The notes: generated by a model from the letters alone, not told the origin. A DNA stretch of 64,000 nt from K189A clade bacterium (GCA_902631405.1 CACOYI010000002.1:1-64000), one strand, 5' to 3'; numbered from the stretch's first letter, positions 42,129 through 52,110 are shown. Numbers and translations are program-made.

Positions 42129-43463
42129 ATGAGTGAAGCAGTTGATCTCGACTTAGAGGCGGATGATTCTTTAGAAAAAACGAACGAGTTCGCAAGAGCA
42201 GGCTCGGAACAGGATTCTTTCAAAGGGGAAATACCATCCGCTTATGACATGGATTTGGATTCAATTAATCCGGTCTGGAATAGGTTATTTCAAGAAAACA
42301 AAAGCTTGGAATATTTTCGAAGATTGCGTGCGGAGGACCCAGTACATTTTAATGAGACGGAGACGGCAGGCAGATTTTGGTCGCTGACGCGCTACGATGA
42401 TATCAAAGCTGTTGATATGGACCATCATAACTTCTCAAGCGCTCATGGGATAACGTTAGGGTTTCCCATCGACAGGCCCTTGCCAGAGGGTGCTTTAGAC
42501 ATATCTCTGTTTATTGCTATGGACCCGCCGAAACATGATGTTCAGCGAAAGACTGTTGCCCCCGTTGTATCGGCCAGGAACATGCAAGCGCTAGAACCGT
42601 TAATCAGAGAGCGAACTGGTAATGTTCTAGACTCGTTGCCAGTCGGTGAGACCTTCAATTGGGTGGACAAAGTTTCAATAGAACTTACTACACAGATGCT
42701 CGCAACTTTGTTTGATTTTCCCTTCGAGGAACGACGTAAGTTGACCCGTTGGTCAGATGTCGCTACCGCAGCGCCCGGCTCTGGAATTATCGATTCCGAG
42801 GAACAGAGAAGAAGTGAACTTTTTGAAATGCTCGCCTACTTCAATAACATTTGGGAACAGAGAAAAGCGGAACCGACCGGAGATTTCATCTCTATGCTTG
42901 CTCACGGCGAGGATACCAAGGATATGCAGCCTTTGGAGTTCATGGGGAACCTGATCTTGCTGATCGTGGGAGGAAATGACACGACCAGAAATTCAATGAG
43001 TGCCGGCGTTCATGCATTGAACCTTTTCCCCCGAGAGTACGAAAAACTCAGGGCAGATCACTCTCTCATTCCAAATATGGTTTCCGAGATAATCCGTTGG
43101 CAAACCCCACTCGCCTACATGAGACGAACCGCGAATTCAGACTGCGAGATAAGGGGCAAGAAGATCAGGGCGGGCGATCAACTGTTGATGTGGTACTTGT
43201 CTGGAAACCGAGACGAGGATGTTTTCGAAAAAGGGGAGGAACTCATAATAGACCGAGCAAACTCTCGAAACCACTTGTCGTTCGGATTCGGAATACATAG
43301 ATGCATGGGTAATAGAACTGCTGAATTACAACTCAAGATTCTTTGGGAAGAGATAATGAAGCGCTTTGAGCATATCGAGGTCGTAGGCAAGGAAGAGAGA
43401 ACCTTCTCTTCGTTTGTTCGAGGCTACACTGAACTCCCGGTTCGATTGCATAAAAAGGTATAG
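42129..43463 (+). CDS. CYP153-like cytochrome P450
   Basis: Haem monooxygenase of 444 aa. Haem loop FGFGIHRCMG with Cys392, ExxR pair Glu320/Arg323 (EIIRW), I-helix GGNDTTRNSM and FIAMDPPKHDVQRKTVAPVV strongly resemble CYP153 terminal alkane/fatty-acid hydroxylases, as does the C-terminal LWEEIMKRFEHIEVVG. Cytoplasmic, needing a ferredoxin and a reductase that are not encoded nearby. Followed by an intrinsic terminator, so monocistronic. Confidence 0.88.
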   Translation: MSEAVDLDLEADDSLEKTNEFARAGSEQDSFKGEIPSAYDMDLDSINPVWNRLFQENKSLEYFRRLRAEDPVHFNETETAGRFWSLTRYDDIKAVDMDHHNFSSAHGITLGFPIDRPLPEGALDISLFIAMDPPKHDVQRKTVAPVVSARNMQALEPLIRERTGNVLDSLPVGETFNWVDKVSIELTTQMLATLFDFPFEERRKLTRWSDVATAAPGSGIIDSEEQRRSELFEMLAYFNNIWEQRKAEPTGDFISMLAHGEDTKDMQPLEFMGNLILLIVGGNDTTRNSMSAGVHALNLFPREYEKLRADHSLIPNMVSEIIRWQTPLAYMRRTANSDCEIRGKKIRAGDQLLMWYLSGNRDEDVFEKGEELIIDRANSRNHLSFGFGIHRCMGNRTAELQLKILWEEIMKRFEHIEVVGKEERTFSSFVRGYTELPVRLHKKV

Positions 43464-43499
43464 TTAACCTCTAAAGTTACTAAATACGGGTTATAAGTC

Positions 43500-43525
43500 G
43501 GGCGCCTTTTCCAAGGTGCCCTTTT
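43500..43525 (+). terminator. Intrinsic terminator after P450 gene
   Basis: GGGCGCCTT (43500-43508), loop TTCC, AAGGTGCCC (43513-43521) with one G-U pair, followed by TTTT. Confidence 0.85.
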
Positions 43526-43578
43526 CGGCGGTCCCGTCTACCAAATCAGGTGGATGCGTCGATGTAAGGGGTAGTTTA

Positions 43579-45795
43579 TTGAAGGCCAAGAAACCTTTGT
43601 TCGCGTCGTTCATCGTATTCGGCTTGTCTTGCGTTTTATCTTCCTTTTCGTGGGCAGAGGAAAAGCCATCATTAAAAGCAAAGCGACTGTTTGTTAATCC
43701 CCAGTTAGATGGCGAAATAATCTCGGACCCCGCCTGGGATGTCGCAGGCAAAGCAACAGGCTTCACTCAGCAGAGACCATACAACGGTAGACCCGCCTCC
43801 CAGAAAACAGAGGTTTATGTTGGTTACAGTAAAGACACTTTGTATCTAGGTGTTGTGTGTTTTGACTCAGAACCTGACAAATTGATCGTATCCGATAGTG
43901 GGCGCGATTCGGATTTGTCCGATGTTGATAGTTTTATGGTCATATTTGACTCCTTCTTGGATCGGCAAAACGGGTTGATGTTTGGCACGACACCAACGTC
44001 GGTAGAATATGATGGCCAGATCATCAAAGAAGGCTCTGGTCGATTCGGCTCCGGTGGCGGAGCTGTCAATATGAATTGGGATGCCAAATGGGTCGTCAAA
44101 TCCAAAGTAACGGAGTACGGATGGTCGGCTGAATTTGCCATACCTTTTCAGTCGTTGAGATATGGCAAAGGGGATTTACAAGACTGGGGAATCAACTTTC
44201 AGCGGAATATTCCCAGAAATGATGAAAGGTCGTTCTGGGTACCCCTAGAGCGACAATATAATCTGTATAGAGTTTCTGAAGCTGGAACCCTAGAAGGGCT
44301 TCGTCCGCCGAGTCAAAAAAGTTTTGAGCTAACTCCCTATGTTTTAGGACAGTCCGGCCGAGGTGGAACCGATTCCAATGAAACATCGAGTGAAGGTGAT
44401 TTTGGCCTAGATGCGAAATACCTCATTACCCCAAGTCTTACCTTGGATGCGACGTATAACACTGATTTTGCGCAGGTAGAAGCTGATGAGGTTCAAGTAA
44501 ATTTGGATAGATTCAGTATCTTTTTGCCCGAAAAAAGACCTTTTTTTCTTGAGAATGCTGGTCAGTTCTCCGTTGGCGCGCCAAGAGAGGTAGAACTATT
44601 TTTCAGTAGACGAATAGGTATCGGCGCTGGAGGTGTCCAGCAACCTATAGCGGGGGGACTCCGACTATCAGGAAAAGTCGCAGGTTCGACGAACATCGGT
44701 CTCCTTCATATGCAAACTGAATCCGTGAACAAGTTACTGTCGAACCGCTACTCAGTAGCTCGGGTCAATCAAGAACTGGCGAACAGGTCCTCGTTGGGCG
44801 GCATCATTGTGTCCCGGGATGGAGACGGTGTAGAAAATTTCAACCGAACTTATGCCGTCGACGGTACCTGGGGAATAGGAAATGACACGACGATCTCGGG
44901 GTTTCTGGCGAAGACCGATTCACCTGACCTTGATTCGGACGATTACGCGGGGCGTCTTCGATTCAATAAAAGCACTCAATCACTCACGCAGTCTTATGGT
45001 TATACAAAGGTGGGCGGAAACTTTAATCCTGAAGTGGGCTTCCTCGCTCGCCGCAATTACGAAAAGATTGACGCGTTGCTGTTTCATCGTCGTCGACCTG
45101 AAGATTATTACGGCGTCTTCGAAATTCGTCCTCACACCTACTATCGCGCTTTTTTTGATGAGACCGGGTATTACGAATCAGGATTTTGGCACATAGATAA
45201 TCACATTGAGTGGCATAATGGCTGGGAGATCCATACCGGCATTAATTTCACCCACGAAGGCGTCAAAAGAGCTTTTCAAATAAATCCTGGAACTTATGTT
45301 CCACCGGGAGATTATGATCATAAAGAATCCCAGCTCGTTTTGATGACCGATAATAGGAAACCGCTCTACTTGGAATGGACTTCTAGAATAGGGGGGTTTT
45401 ATGGTGGAGATAGAAGGTCTCTGGAAACTAAAGCCAACTACCGACTTGGTGACGCGTTTACGGCGGCGTTAACTTGGAGTCACAATAATATTGATATGAA
45501 ACCTTTCGCTAAGAGCGATGAGCTTGCGGCGAGTAGGGGGGATTTCAAAGTCAATGTTGCTCGCCTGCGCATGTCGTATTCGATTACCCCAAAAATGCAA
45601 ATACAGATGTTAGTACAAAGTGATGATCGAAAAGATCTTTTGGCCACTAATTTGCGTTTCTCGTGGTTGCAAGATGCGAATTCGGGGCTCTACATCGTTT
45701 ATAACGAAGTGGATGATTTAAATATTATCGGTCCAATGGAGAAGCGCAGAGAGTTCGCGCTGAAGTATTCGAGAATATTCGACGTTTTGCGTTAA
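43579..45795 (+). CDS. DUF5916 outer-membrane protein with CBM9-like domain
   Basis: About 738 aa from TTG 43579, preferred over the upstream frame start because TAAGGGG (43565-43571) lies 7 nt before it and a signal peptide (KPLFASFIVFGL..FSWAEE) then begins normally. An N-terminal CBM9-like sandwich (PQLDGEIISDPAWDVA, TEVYVGYSKDTLYLGVVCFD) precedes the DUF5916 beta-barrel (LDATYNTDFAQVEADEVQVNLDRFS, FLPEKRPFFLENAGQF, LFFSRRIG). Function of the family is unknown. Possibly a surface protein linked to polymer or lipid handling. Confidence 0.85.
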   Translation: MKAKKPLFASFIVFGLSCVLSSFSWAEEKPSLKAKRLFVNPQLDGEIISDPAWDVAGKATGFTQQRPYNGRPASQKTEVYVGYSKDTLYLGVVCFDSEPDKLIVSDSGRDSDLSDVDSFMVIFDSFLDRQNGLMFGTTPTSVEYDGQIIKEGSGRFGSGGGAVNMNWDAKWVVKSKVTEYGWSAEFAIPFQSLRYGKGDLQDWGINFQRNIPRNDERSFWVPLERQYNLYRVSEAGTLEGLRPPSQKSFELTPYVLGQSGRGGTDSNETSSEGDFGLDAKYLITPSLTLDATYNTDFAQVEADEVQVNLDRFSIFLPEKRPFFLENAGQFSVGAPREVELFFSRRIGIGAGGVQQPIAGGLRLSGKVAGSTNIGLLHMQTESVNKLLSNRYSVARVNQELANRSSLGGIIVSRDGDGVENFNRTYAVDGTWGIGNDTTISGFLAKTDSPDLDSDDYAGRLRFNKSTQSLTQSYGYTKVGGNFNPEVGFLARRNYEKIDALLFHRRRPEDYYGVFEIRPHTYYRAFFDETGYYESGFWHIDNHIEWHNGWEIHTGINFTHEGVKRAFQINPGTYVPPGDYDHKESQLVLMTDNRKPLYLEWTSRIGGFYGGDRRSLETKANYRLGDAFTAALTWSHNNIDMKPFAKSDELAASRGDFKVNVARLRMSYSITPKMQIQMLVQSDDRKDLLATNLRFSWLQDANSGLYIVYNEVDDLNIIGPMEKRREFALKYSRIFDVLR

Positions 45796-45800
45796 GGTGG

Positions 45801-46139
45801 CTACTCTTCAAAGCTGACTATGATTCCGGCGTTCGCAACCACGATGGGGTCTGTTCCAGTCTCTGAGTCGATGTTTAAACCGCCTTGGCAGGGCTCAACT
45901 GTTACATCTCCGTAAGGGATTTCAGCAGCTATTCGATGTACATCAAGCTCCTCTGGTTCAGACACTGCTATCTTCACGGTAATTCTCATGTCCTCGTGAG
46001 ATTTACCGAGTGCCTTGAAAAAGTTCAGCGATGAGTGTCGTAGCGCATCAGACACAGCTCGACATGCCGCTTTGGTGTAGTCCCGCCCGTGAACGTCTAC
46101 ACCCATTCCCATTTCCGTTAAATACCTGTTTAGTGCCAT
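45801..46139 (-). CDS. Lin0512-family protein
   Basis: 112 aa from ATG 46139 (AGAGG upstream), giving the usual family start MALNRYLTEMGMGVDVHGRDYTKAA. Other motifs are AVSDALRHSSLNF and PYGDVTVEPCQGGLN. Lin0512 proteins are small, conserved and of unknown function, sometimes near amino-acid or nucleoside metabolism genes. It is divergent from the homocysteine methyltransferase-like gene with only about 107 bp between them. Confidence 0.8.
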   Translation of the reverse strand: MALNRYLTEMGMGVDVHGRDYTKAACRAVSDALRHSSLNFFKALGKSHEDMRITVKIAVSEPEELDVHRIAAEIPYGDVTVEPCQGGLNIDSETGTDPIVVANAGIIVSFEE

Positions 46140-46246
46140 TGATGGAGACCTCTGGAGCGGCCTAAAGAATAACCTAAAATCTCGTTTCGCGCGGAGCAAA
46201 TTCCGTTAAGATGTCGGCCGATTTGTTATCTATGAGATTTGGGAGA

Positions 46247-47116
46247 ATGATGACCGAGGATTTTATTGTTTTGGATGGAGGCTTAGGCGGTGAGCTCATT
46301 CGTCGTGGCTGGCCCAGGGGAGGTCTATGGTCAGCAAAAGCGCTGGTTGAACAACCTGAAATCATCAGGAGTGTTCACGATGATTATATTAATGCTGGCG
46401 CGAGAGTTATCATTACAAATACATACTCTACGATACCAAGCTATTTGGATAAATCCGGTATGGGTGATTCCTATCTGGAATTTACCGAAAGAGCCGGCCG
46501 AATAGCGAGAGAGGCTGCCGACGAATCAGGATTTGATGTAAAAGTGGCCGCGTCGATCCCTCCGCTTAGTGAGAGTTATCGTCCTGATCTTGTGCCTGAG
46601 GCCGACGTTGCGCTGCCAATTTATGAGGCGATGGCAGCATGTTTAGCTCCGTTTGCTGATGTCTATCTTTGTGAGACGATGTCGTCGATACAGGAGTCGA
46701 AAAATGCAGTTACTGCGATTCGCAGTGCCAATTTGACCATACCGATCTGGGTTGCTTGGACGCTAAAGGATCAGCCTGGGGCGGGATTACGGAGCGGGGA
46801 GAGTATATCGCAAGCGGTTGCTTCTTTGTCGGAGGACGGTATAGAGGCCTTCTTATTCAACTGTACCGACCCCCAAGCAATATCGCATGGGATTAAGGAG
46901 CTTTCGACTTTGACTGACAAGGCGTATGGAGCCTATCCCAACAAATTTTATGTTCCGCAGGGATGGACCTTGGATAATGAAATAGACACGGAGCCTCGAG
47001 AACTCACTCCGGAAGATTTTAAGAGTTATGCGGATCGATGGAGGCAGGACGGCGCTTCAATTATCGGAGGTTGTTGTGGTCTGGGTCCAGAATATATTTC
47101 TGCTCTAGCAAGTTAG
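46247..47116 (+). CDS. Homocysteine S-methyltransferase-family protein
   Basis: About 289 aa from ATG 46247 (GGGAG just upstream; ATG 46250 equally possible). TIM-barrel protein with DGGLGGELIRRG at the N-terminus, NTYSTIPSYL, LFNCTDP (first Zn cysteine) and GGCCG near the C-terminus (last two Zn cysteines). It would move a methyl group from a donor such as S-methylmethionine to homocysteine. The donor is unknown. Nucleoside hydrolase follows 10 bp later, suggesting an operon. Confidence 0.87.
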   Translation: MMTEDFIVLDGGLGGELIRRGWPRGGLWSAKALVEQPEIIRSVHDDYINAGARVIITNTYSTIPSYLDKSGMGDSYLEFTERAGRIAREAADESGFDVKVAASIPPLSESYRPDLVPEADVALPIYEAMAACLAPFADVYLCETMSSIQESKNAVTAIRSANLTIPIWVAWTLKDQPGAGLRSGESISQAVASLSEDGIEAFLFNCTDPQAISHGIKELSTLTDKAYGAYPNKFYVPQGWTLDNEIDTEPRELTPEDFKSYADRWRQDGASIIGGCCGLGPEYISALAS

Positions 47117-47126
47117 GGCCAGCAAA

Positions 47127-48038
47127 ATGGGGATTCCGGTCATAATCGATACTGACATTGGAACGGATGTCGATGATATGTGGGCTTTGGCATTCGCGTT
47201 GCGTTGTCCTGAGTTGGACATACGACTCATTACTACCTGTACCGGAAACGTTGAGTACAGAGCTGCACTGGTTGCGAAATTGTTGGAGGTGGCAGGGCGC
47301 ACTGATATACCAATTGGTTTAGGGCTTTCTTTGGATGCCGCGCCGGAACCTCAAAAAGCTTGGATAGAAGATTATCAATTAAATCTTTATCCAGGCACGG
47401 TGTTAAAGGACGGAGTCGGTGCGATCTGCGATACCGTAAATCAATCAGAAAATCCTGTGACGTTAATTGCTATCGGTCCGCTCCCCAATATAGCGGCAGC
47501 GCTGCAAAGGGCGCCTTCCATTATAGAAAATTCAAAATTCATTGGGATGCATGGAAGTCTGCGCATCGGCTACCTCGGTGCACCAAAACCCACGAAAGAA
47601 TACAACGTCAAGCAGCATGCATTGTCCTGCAAAAGTGTTTTTGAGGCCAGTTGGAAAAAGGAAATAACGCCTTTAGATACTTGCGGGAACATTATCCTGA
47701 CTGGAGATAATTTTCAGCGTGTTCGTAACTCAGCGGATGATTTGGTGAGAGCTGTCATCGAGAACCACTTGATTTGGTATGAGGCTGTTGCCCGCTCGCC
47801 GGTCGTAGGACCATTTATCAAAAAGATGGACCCTCAGATTCAGTCATCCATACTTTATGATTGCGTGGCTATTTACATGGCGTTCTCTAGCGATGGATTA
47901 GTTTACGAAAAACTGCCGATTACCATCACGGAGGACGGCAAGACTTTGATAGACGACGACGGCTCCGTGGTAAATTGTGCAACGAGTTGGAGTGACATTG
48001 AGGCTTTTTATAGTTTTTTGAGTGCGCGTCTAACCTAA
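47127..48038 (+). CDS. Nucleoside hydrolase
   Basis: 303-aa Ca-dependent N-ribohydrolase cleaving nucleosides to base and ribose. The calcium-site motif DTDIGTDVDD lies at residues 8-17, with IGPLPNIAAAL and GMHGSLRIGYLGAP following. The C-terminal active-site region around DCVAIYMAF fits the fold. Substrate preference is unclear. Sits between a methyltransferase-like gene and an MDR reductase on the same strand. Confidence 0.87.
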   Translation: MGIPVIIDTDIGTDVDDMWALAFALRCPELDIRLITTCTGNVEYRAALVAKLLEVAGRTDIPIGLGLSLDAAPEPQKAWIEDYQLNLYPGTVLKDGVGAICDTVNQSENPVTLIAIGPLPNIAAALQRAPSIIENSKFIGMHGSLRIGYLGAPKPTKEYNVKQHALSCKSVFEASWKKEITPLDTCGNIILTGDNFQRVRNSADDLVRAVIENHLIWYEAVARSPVVGPFIKKMDPQIQSSILYDCVAIYMAFSSDGLVYEKLPITITEDGKTLIDDDGSVVNCATSWSDIEAFYSFLSARLT

Positions 48039-48074
48039 TATTACGCCGAGAGAGCAAAAGGGGAGGTTTGTAGA

Positions 48075-49079
48075 GTGAAAAATATACAAGTTCTTATTGA
48101 TAGTTTGCCAACGAATAAACTGGAGGCGACAAACTATCGAATAAACGAAGCTGAGATGGAAAGGCTGGGCGACAATGAAATCCGGGTGAAAACCATCGCC
48201 TTCGCGATCACTGCGGGAACGCGAGCTGGTTTGCAAGGCAGTGCCAGCTATGCTGGCGCTCCAACGGCGGGAAGAGTAATGAACGCCACTGGAGTGGGAG
48301 AGGTTGTTGAGAGTAACGATACACGACTTTCTGTTGGCGATCGGGTTTTGGGCCCTCTTGGGTGGCAGTCTTACTCCGAGCATCGCGCAGAAGCGTTGAA
48401 CAAGATTGATTCAAAACGTAATCCAGAGGATTACTTGGGGCCGTTAGGTGTTAACGGGCTGACCGCCTACTTTGGCTTACTATCTGTAGCTCGCCCCAAA
48501 GCAGGGGAGCTAGTCATGGTATCTGCGGCCGCTGGTTCGGTAGGTCACCTAGTAGGTCAGATGGCTAGGATAAAGGAGTGTCAAGTCTTAGGAGTTATGG
48601 GAAGTGACTCGAAAGGAGAGATCCTAAAAAATCAGTTGGGATTCGATACTGTGGTGAACTACAAGGATCCCAACTACCGTCAATCGCTGAAAGAAGCTAC
48701 CGAGCCCGGTGTGGATGTTTATTTTGACAATACGGGCGGAATGATTCTCGGATCTGCGCTTTTCAGAATGAATGTGGGCGGAAGAATCGCCTGCTGCGGG
48801 GTGGTATCTCAATATGACACAAATTCTCCCGAGCCAGGCCCAAAGGGAATTCCCGGTCTATTAGTTAATAAGCGACTGGAAATGAAGGGGTTTGTCGTCT
48901 TCGATTTTGAGGATCGCTACGAAGAAGCTAGATCTGAAATTTCGGGATGGATGGATAGCGGAAAGCTGATCAGTTTAGTCGATGGAGTCTCTGGACTAGA
49001 TGCGGCACCAGACGCATTTGTTGATTTGTTGGCCGGTGGAAATATCGGCACTCGTGTTGTTCGCGTATCACCAGATTAA
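48075..49079 (+). CDS. Zinc-independent MDR NADP-dependent oxidoreductase
   Basis: 334 aa, GTG start at 48075 with GGGGAGG upstream. Medium-chain reductase of the leukotriene B4 dehydrogenase/alkenal reductase type: GTRAGLQGSASYAGAPTAGRVM, LGPLGVNGLTAYFGLL, VSAAAGSVGHLVGQMARI (NADP Rossmann) and FDNTGGMILGSALFRMNVGGRIACCG. It reduces conjugated C=C bonds of enones or enals. Same strand as the two preceding genes (36-bp gap). Substrate unknown. Confidence 0.89.
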   Translation: MKNIQVLIDSLPTNKLEATNYRINEAEMERLGDNEIRVKTIAFAITAGTRAGLQGSASYAGAPTAGRVMNATGVGEVVESNDTRLSVGDRVLGPLGWQSYSEHRAEALNKIDSKRNPEDYLGPLGVNGLTAYFGLLSVARPKAGELVMVSAAAGSVGHLVGQMARIKECQVLGVMGSDSKGEILKNQLGFDTVVNYKDPNYRQSLKEATEPGVDVYFDNTGGMILGSALFRMNVGGRIACCGVVSQYDTNSPEPGPKGIPGLLVNKRLEMKGFVVFDFEDRYEEARSEISGWMDSGKLISLVDGVSGLDAAPDAFVDLLAGGNIGTRVVRVSPD

Positions 49080-49104
49080 ATTTATCGCAAAATATTGACA
49101 TTCT

Positions 49105-50193
49105 TTAGGGTGTCGGGCGCTGGCGAGATGGCTCGGAGTCTTCGCGTTTTCTATTTTTATTAGCTGATGAGGAAATCGCTCTTCTATCGACCCTTTTCTG
49201 ATTGCTAATCATTGGCAGATTATGGCGACTGGGAGAGGCGTGTCTTCTCACCTTTGACTTCGGTATAGGGTTGCTTGATAAGCCATCACTCGATATCCGG
49301 TAACGCTCTGGAAAAGAGGATTCTCCTAAATTGTTGTTTTTAAAAGTTTCGCTTATTGATCCCACGATAAGCTCGTCTGTTTTTTCTCCGTGGCGTTTTC
49401 TATATTTGCGACTAAAGAAGGGGTGATCTGGATCTGAGTGGGAAAAGGTCACAATTCTTCGATCCATCCAGGACAGTTGGAAATAATCAGTCAAACCATA
49501 AAAAGTATTCCGACCGGAGAATCTGTATGGGAAGTAATAGCTGCGATAAGGAATGTGGTGAAAGCGCAGAAACGGCGCTCCAAGATTCGAGCCGCCTATA
49601 AAGTTTCTGTAATCGTATAGGGGTACGTAGATCTTAGCTGGATTTGTTGTTCTTATAATTATTCGATCTGCTTCTCGAGCGATAGATTGCCTTTTATTTT
49701 CCTCTAGATCTATTTTTTGAGAAGCAAGCTGTCTGAATTGTTGAATCGCCTCCAGCACAGATGCTTCGTCCGATTCAAATTTCTGCCCCAGCATCTCCGT
49801 CCATTCGATATTCTCGTTTAGCATGTTAAACACGATAGGATAGTTGAGAAGTGCTGCAATGCTTTGTTCCCAATCTCGTCGACCCTCCGAATCGGATGTT
49901 GAGCCTTGACTGGTAAGTCTACCGGCAGCCACGATTTGTACCGGATGCCTAGCTGCTTGGAGTACGATTGCTAAAAGGTCGTCTGGATAGAGAGCTATGG
50001 GACCGACCAGGTCGATTAAATCATTTGCAAGAGTACGATCCTGAGAATTCTCGGTAGTGGCGAGTATTTTCGTCGTGGGAAGATTTTTCCCTATAACTTC
50101 CGCGCTAGATTGTGCCCAAAAGCAAGCTAAACCAAGTGTAAGGACTATGGAGAATAAAGTTTTTTTTCGACTAATGTTAGTGTGCGATTTCAT
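49105..50193 (-). CDS. DUF3300 secreted protein
   Basis: 362 aa. Signal peptide MKSHTN..ACFWAQSSAE, then DUF3300: VGPIALYPDDLLAIVLQAARHPVQIVAA, ALLNYPIVFNMLNENIEWTEMLG, and YVPLYDYRNFIGG. The C-terminal ~100 residues are Ser/Arg/Lys-rich and disordered. Function unknown, probably periplasmic or surface-located. Converges on the MDR gene and stands alone. Confidence 0.85.
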   Translation of the reverse strand: MKSHTNISRKKTLFSIVLTLGLACFWAQSSAEVIGKNLPTTKILATTENSQDRTLANDLIDLVGPIALYPDDLLAIVLQAARHPVQIVAAGRLTSQGSTSDSEGRRDWEQSIAALLNYPIVFNMLNENIEWTEMLGQKFESDEASVLEAIQQFRQLASQKIDLEENKRQSIAREADRIIIRTTNPAKIYVPLYDYRNFIGGSNLGAPFLRFHHIPYRSYYFPYRFSGRNTFYGLTDYFQLSWMDRRIVTFSHSDPDHPFFSRKYRKRHGEKTDELIVGSISETFKNNNLGESSFPERYRISSDGLSSNPIPKSKVRRHASPSRHNLPMISNQKRVDRRAISSSANKNRKREDSEPSRQRPTP

Positions 50194-50267
50194 ATGTCCT
50201 CAAAATTTTCGGCATTGTGTGGTCTCTTAAGATTAATTTTACCGTCAAAGAAAGCTTCAGTGATGAA

Positions 50268-51167
50268 TTACGCGAAGCTACTAACAGAGCGTGCTTGTTT
50301 CTCTTTACCAAGGGCTGGTGATACCGCAAGGGACTGAACGCGTCCGTACAGAAAGTCTGTGAGGTCTTGACGTGACTCCCATTTTTCCAGCTCGCGCCAG
50401 GGAATCGGATCTCCCACTTCAGTGACGACAGGCTTATTAAACCTTTTCACCACTTCGCTAAGAAGTAAGGCCATCCGAAGCGGTTCAGAGATATGTGAAG
50501 CAAGGTGAAATCGACGACTATTTCCTCCTGAGAAATAAACAGGGACAACGTCTGCATGTGTTTCTTTGATAAGTTTCGCTGCGAAGGTGGTCCAAGGTAG
50601 TTCCCTCACTTTACCAAATCCGCCTCGGTCGGCAGTTGAGACCATGCCAGAAGGAAAAATTAGAACGGGCACACCAGCCTCTATTGACCGCTTTGCGGCT
50701 TTTTTTACCTCGATATTATTTTTTATAGCTGTTTTCGAATTAGTAAAGTCAATGGGCAAAAAGTAAGGAGCGAGGTCCTTGTCTTGGCAGAGCAGTGAGT
50801 TGATTAGAATTTTGAAATCGCCTCTAGCAAGCAAGGCGATTTTGCAAAGTGTCATACCATCCACAAGCCCGAATGGGTGATTTGCTACAAAAACGAGGCG
50901 GCCCTCTCTGGGGATTTTATCTATTTGCTCGATGCTCAGGTTGGGTGTGATTCCTGTGTTAAGAAACGCCTCGTCAAAAAAAGTTTCCACGGAAAAGGGG
51001 GCCTTTTTTAATTCTCGATAGATACTTTCTAGTCTCCTTCTTCCGAAGATCACTTCGATTGTGGACGTGAGTTTTTGGACCAGCCATGGATCATCTGGCT
51101 CGACATAGGATATCCGAGGATTTTCACGTAGATACTGCGAGAAAATGCTGTCTGGCTCTTTCGACAT
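50268..51167 (-). CDS. Lysophospholipid acyltransferase-family protein
   Basis: 299-aa PlsC-like enzyme transferring acyl chains to a lysolipid. Catalytic NHPFGLVDG (H-x4-D replaced by an H-x5-D spacing in this subfamily), substrate motif FPSGMVSTADRGGF and the late VVPVYFSGGNSRRFHL are visible. This NHPFG/FPSG form occurs in OlsA/hemolysin-like acyltransferases. Acceptor unknown. Monocistronic, adjoining the DUF3300 gene. Confidence 0.82.
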   Translation of the reverse strand: MSKEPDSIFSQYLRENPRISYVEPDDPWLVQKLTSTIEVIFGRRRLESIYRELKKAPFSVETFFDEAFLNTGITPNLSIEQIDKIPREGRLVFVANHPFGLVDGMTLCKIALLARGDFKILINSLLCQDKDLAPYFLPIDFTNSKTAIKNNIEVKKAAKRSIEAGVPVLIFPSGMVSTADRGGFGKVRELPWTTFAAKLIKETHADVVPVYFSGGNSRRFHLASHISEPLRMALLLSEVVKRFNKPVVTEVGDPIPWRELEKWESRQDLTDFLYGRVQSLAVSPALGKEKQARSVSSFA

Positions 51168-51375
51168 TAACTATCTTCGAGGGTTCGTCTATAAATTTGG
51201 CCACCTTTGAGCAAACTGTATACCCTTTTTACAACTAAACAATTACATTTGTGTGAAACAGCCTCCTAGTTTGTTTCTTGAGCTCGATTCCACTTGAATT
51301 TCATGCGGGAGTTGCCATTATTGGTGGGGTAAATGGTCCTCAAACGAGGCGTTAATTTTTTAGAGAGGTCAACAA

Positions 51376-52050
51376 ATGGCAGCAAGGGATATGAGAGGAG
51401 CGATCCAAGGATCTCCCTCGATTTTAGAAACCAACAAAGTATTAAAAAATACTTATTTACTCCTGTCCGCGACATTAGCCTTTAGTGCCCTTATGGCGTC
51501 TATCGCTATGACCATGCGTGTAGGGACTGGTGCATACTTTATGTGCCTAATCGCCTCGATGGTTCTGGGTATGTTTGTATTGCCGCGAACAGCGAATTCG
51601 ATGTCCGGCCTGGGCGTTATCTTCCTGGTGACTGGCTTGCTTGGATTTGGCACCGGGCCGATTGTAGGTCTTTACCTATCGTTGGCTAATGGTCCGCAGA
51701 TCGTGGCAACGGCGCTCGGAGGGACGGCGGGAATCTTTCTGGGGCTGTCTGCGTACGCGGTTAGTACCAAGAGAGACTTTAGTTTCATGACTGGTTTTGT
51801 GTTTGCGGGCATGATGGCAGTTCTCGGCCTCATGATTGTCAACATATTCATGGGAATGCCTCTACTTAGCCTGGCGCTGTCTGGCGCGGTCATTCTATTG
51901 ATGAGTGCGCTGATTCTTATGCAAACAGGAGCGATCATCAGAGGCGGTGAGACAAATTACATCATGGCGACCTATTCTCTGTACCTGAGTTTCTTCAACA
52001 TATTTATACACCTGCTGAGCATTCTCGGTATGGCGAGTGGTGATGACTAG
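51376..52050 (+). CDS. Bax inhibitor-1/YccA-family membrane protein
   Basis: 224 aa with seven hydrophobic helices, including SPSILETNKVLKNTYLLLSATLAFSA split at the first helix, GTGPIVGLYLS and the C-terminal YSLYLSFFNIFIHLLSILGM with conserved Asn. E. coli YccA of the same family modulates FtsH protease, and relatives may leak calcium. RBS AGAGAGG. An intrinsic terminator follows directly, after which a small membrane gene starts. Confidence 0.93.
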   Translation: MAARDMRGAIQGSPSILETNKVLKNTYLLLSATLAFSALMASIAMTMRVGTGAYFMCLIASMVLGMFVLPRTANSMSGLGVIFLVTGLLGFGTGPIVGLYLSLANGPQIVATALGGTAGIFLGLSAYAVSTKRDFSFMTGFVFAGMMAVLGLMIVNIFMGMPLLSLALSGAVILLMSALILMQTGAIIRGGETNYIMATYSLYLSFFNIFIHLLSILGMASGDD

Positions 52051-52070
52051 GAACTATAGAGGTCTTGTAG

Positions 52071-52096
52071 AAAACCCGACTTTAGTCGGGTTTTTT
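52071..52096 (+). terminator. Intrinsic terminator after YccA-like gene
   Basis: AAAACCCGAC (52071-52080), loop TTTA, GTCGGGTTTT (52085-52094) followed by TT. It lies 15 bp before the next start codon. Confidence 0.92.
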
Positions 52097-52110
52097 ATTT
52101 GGGATTAAGT

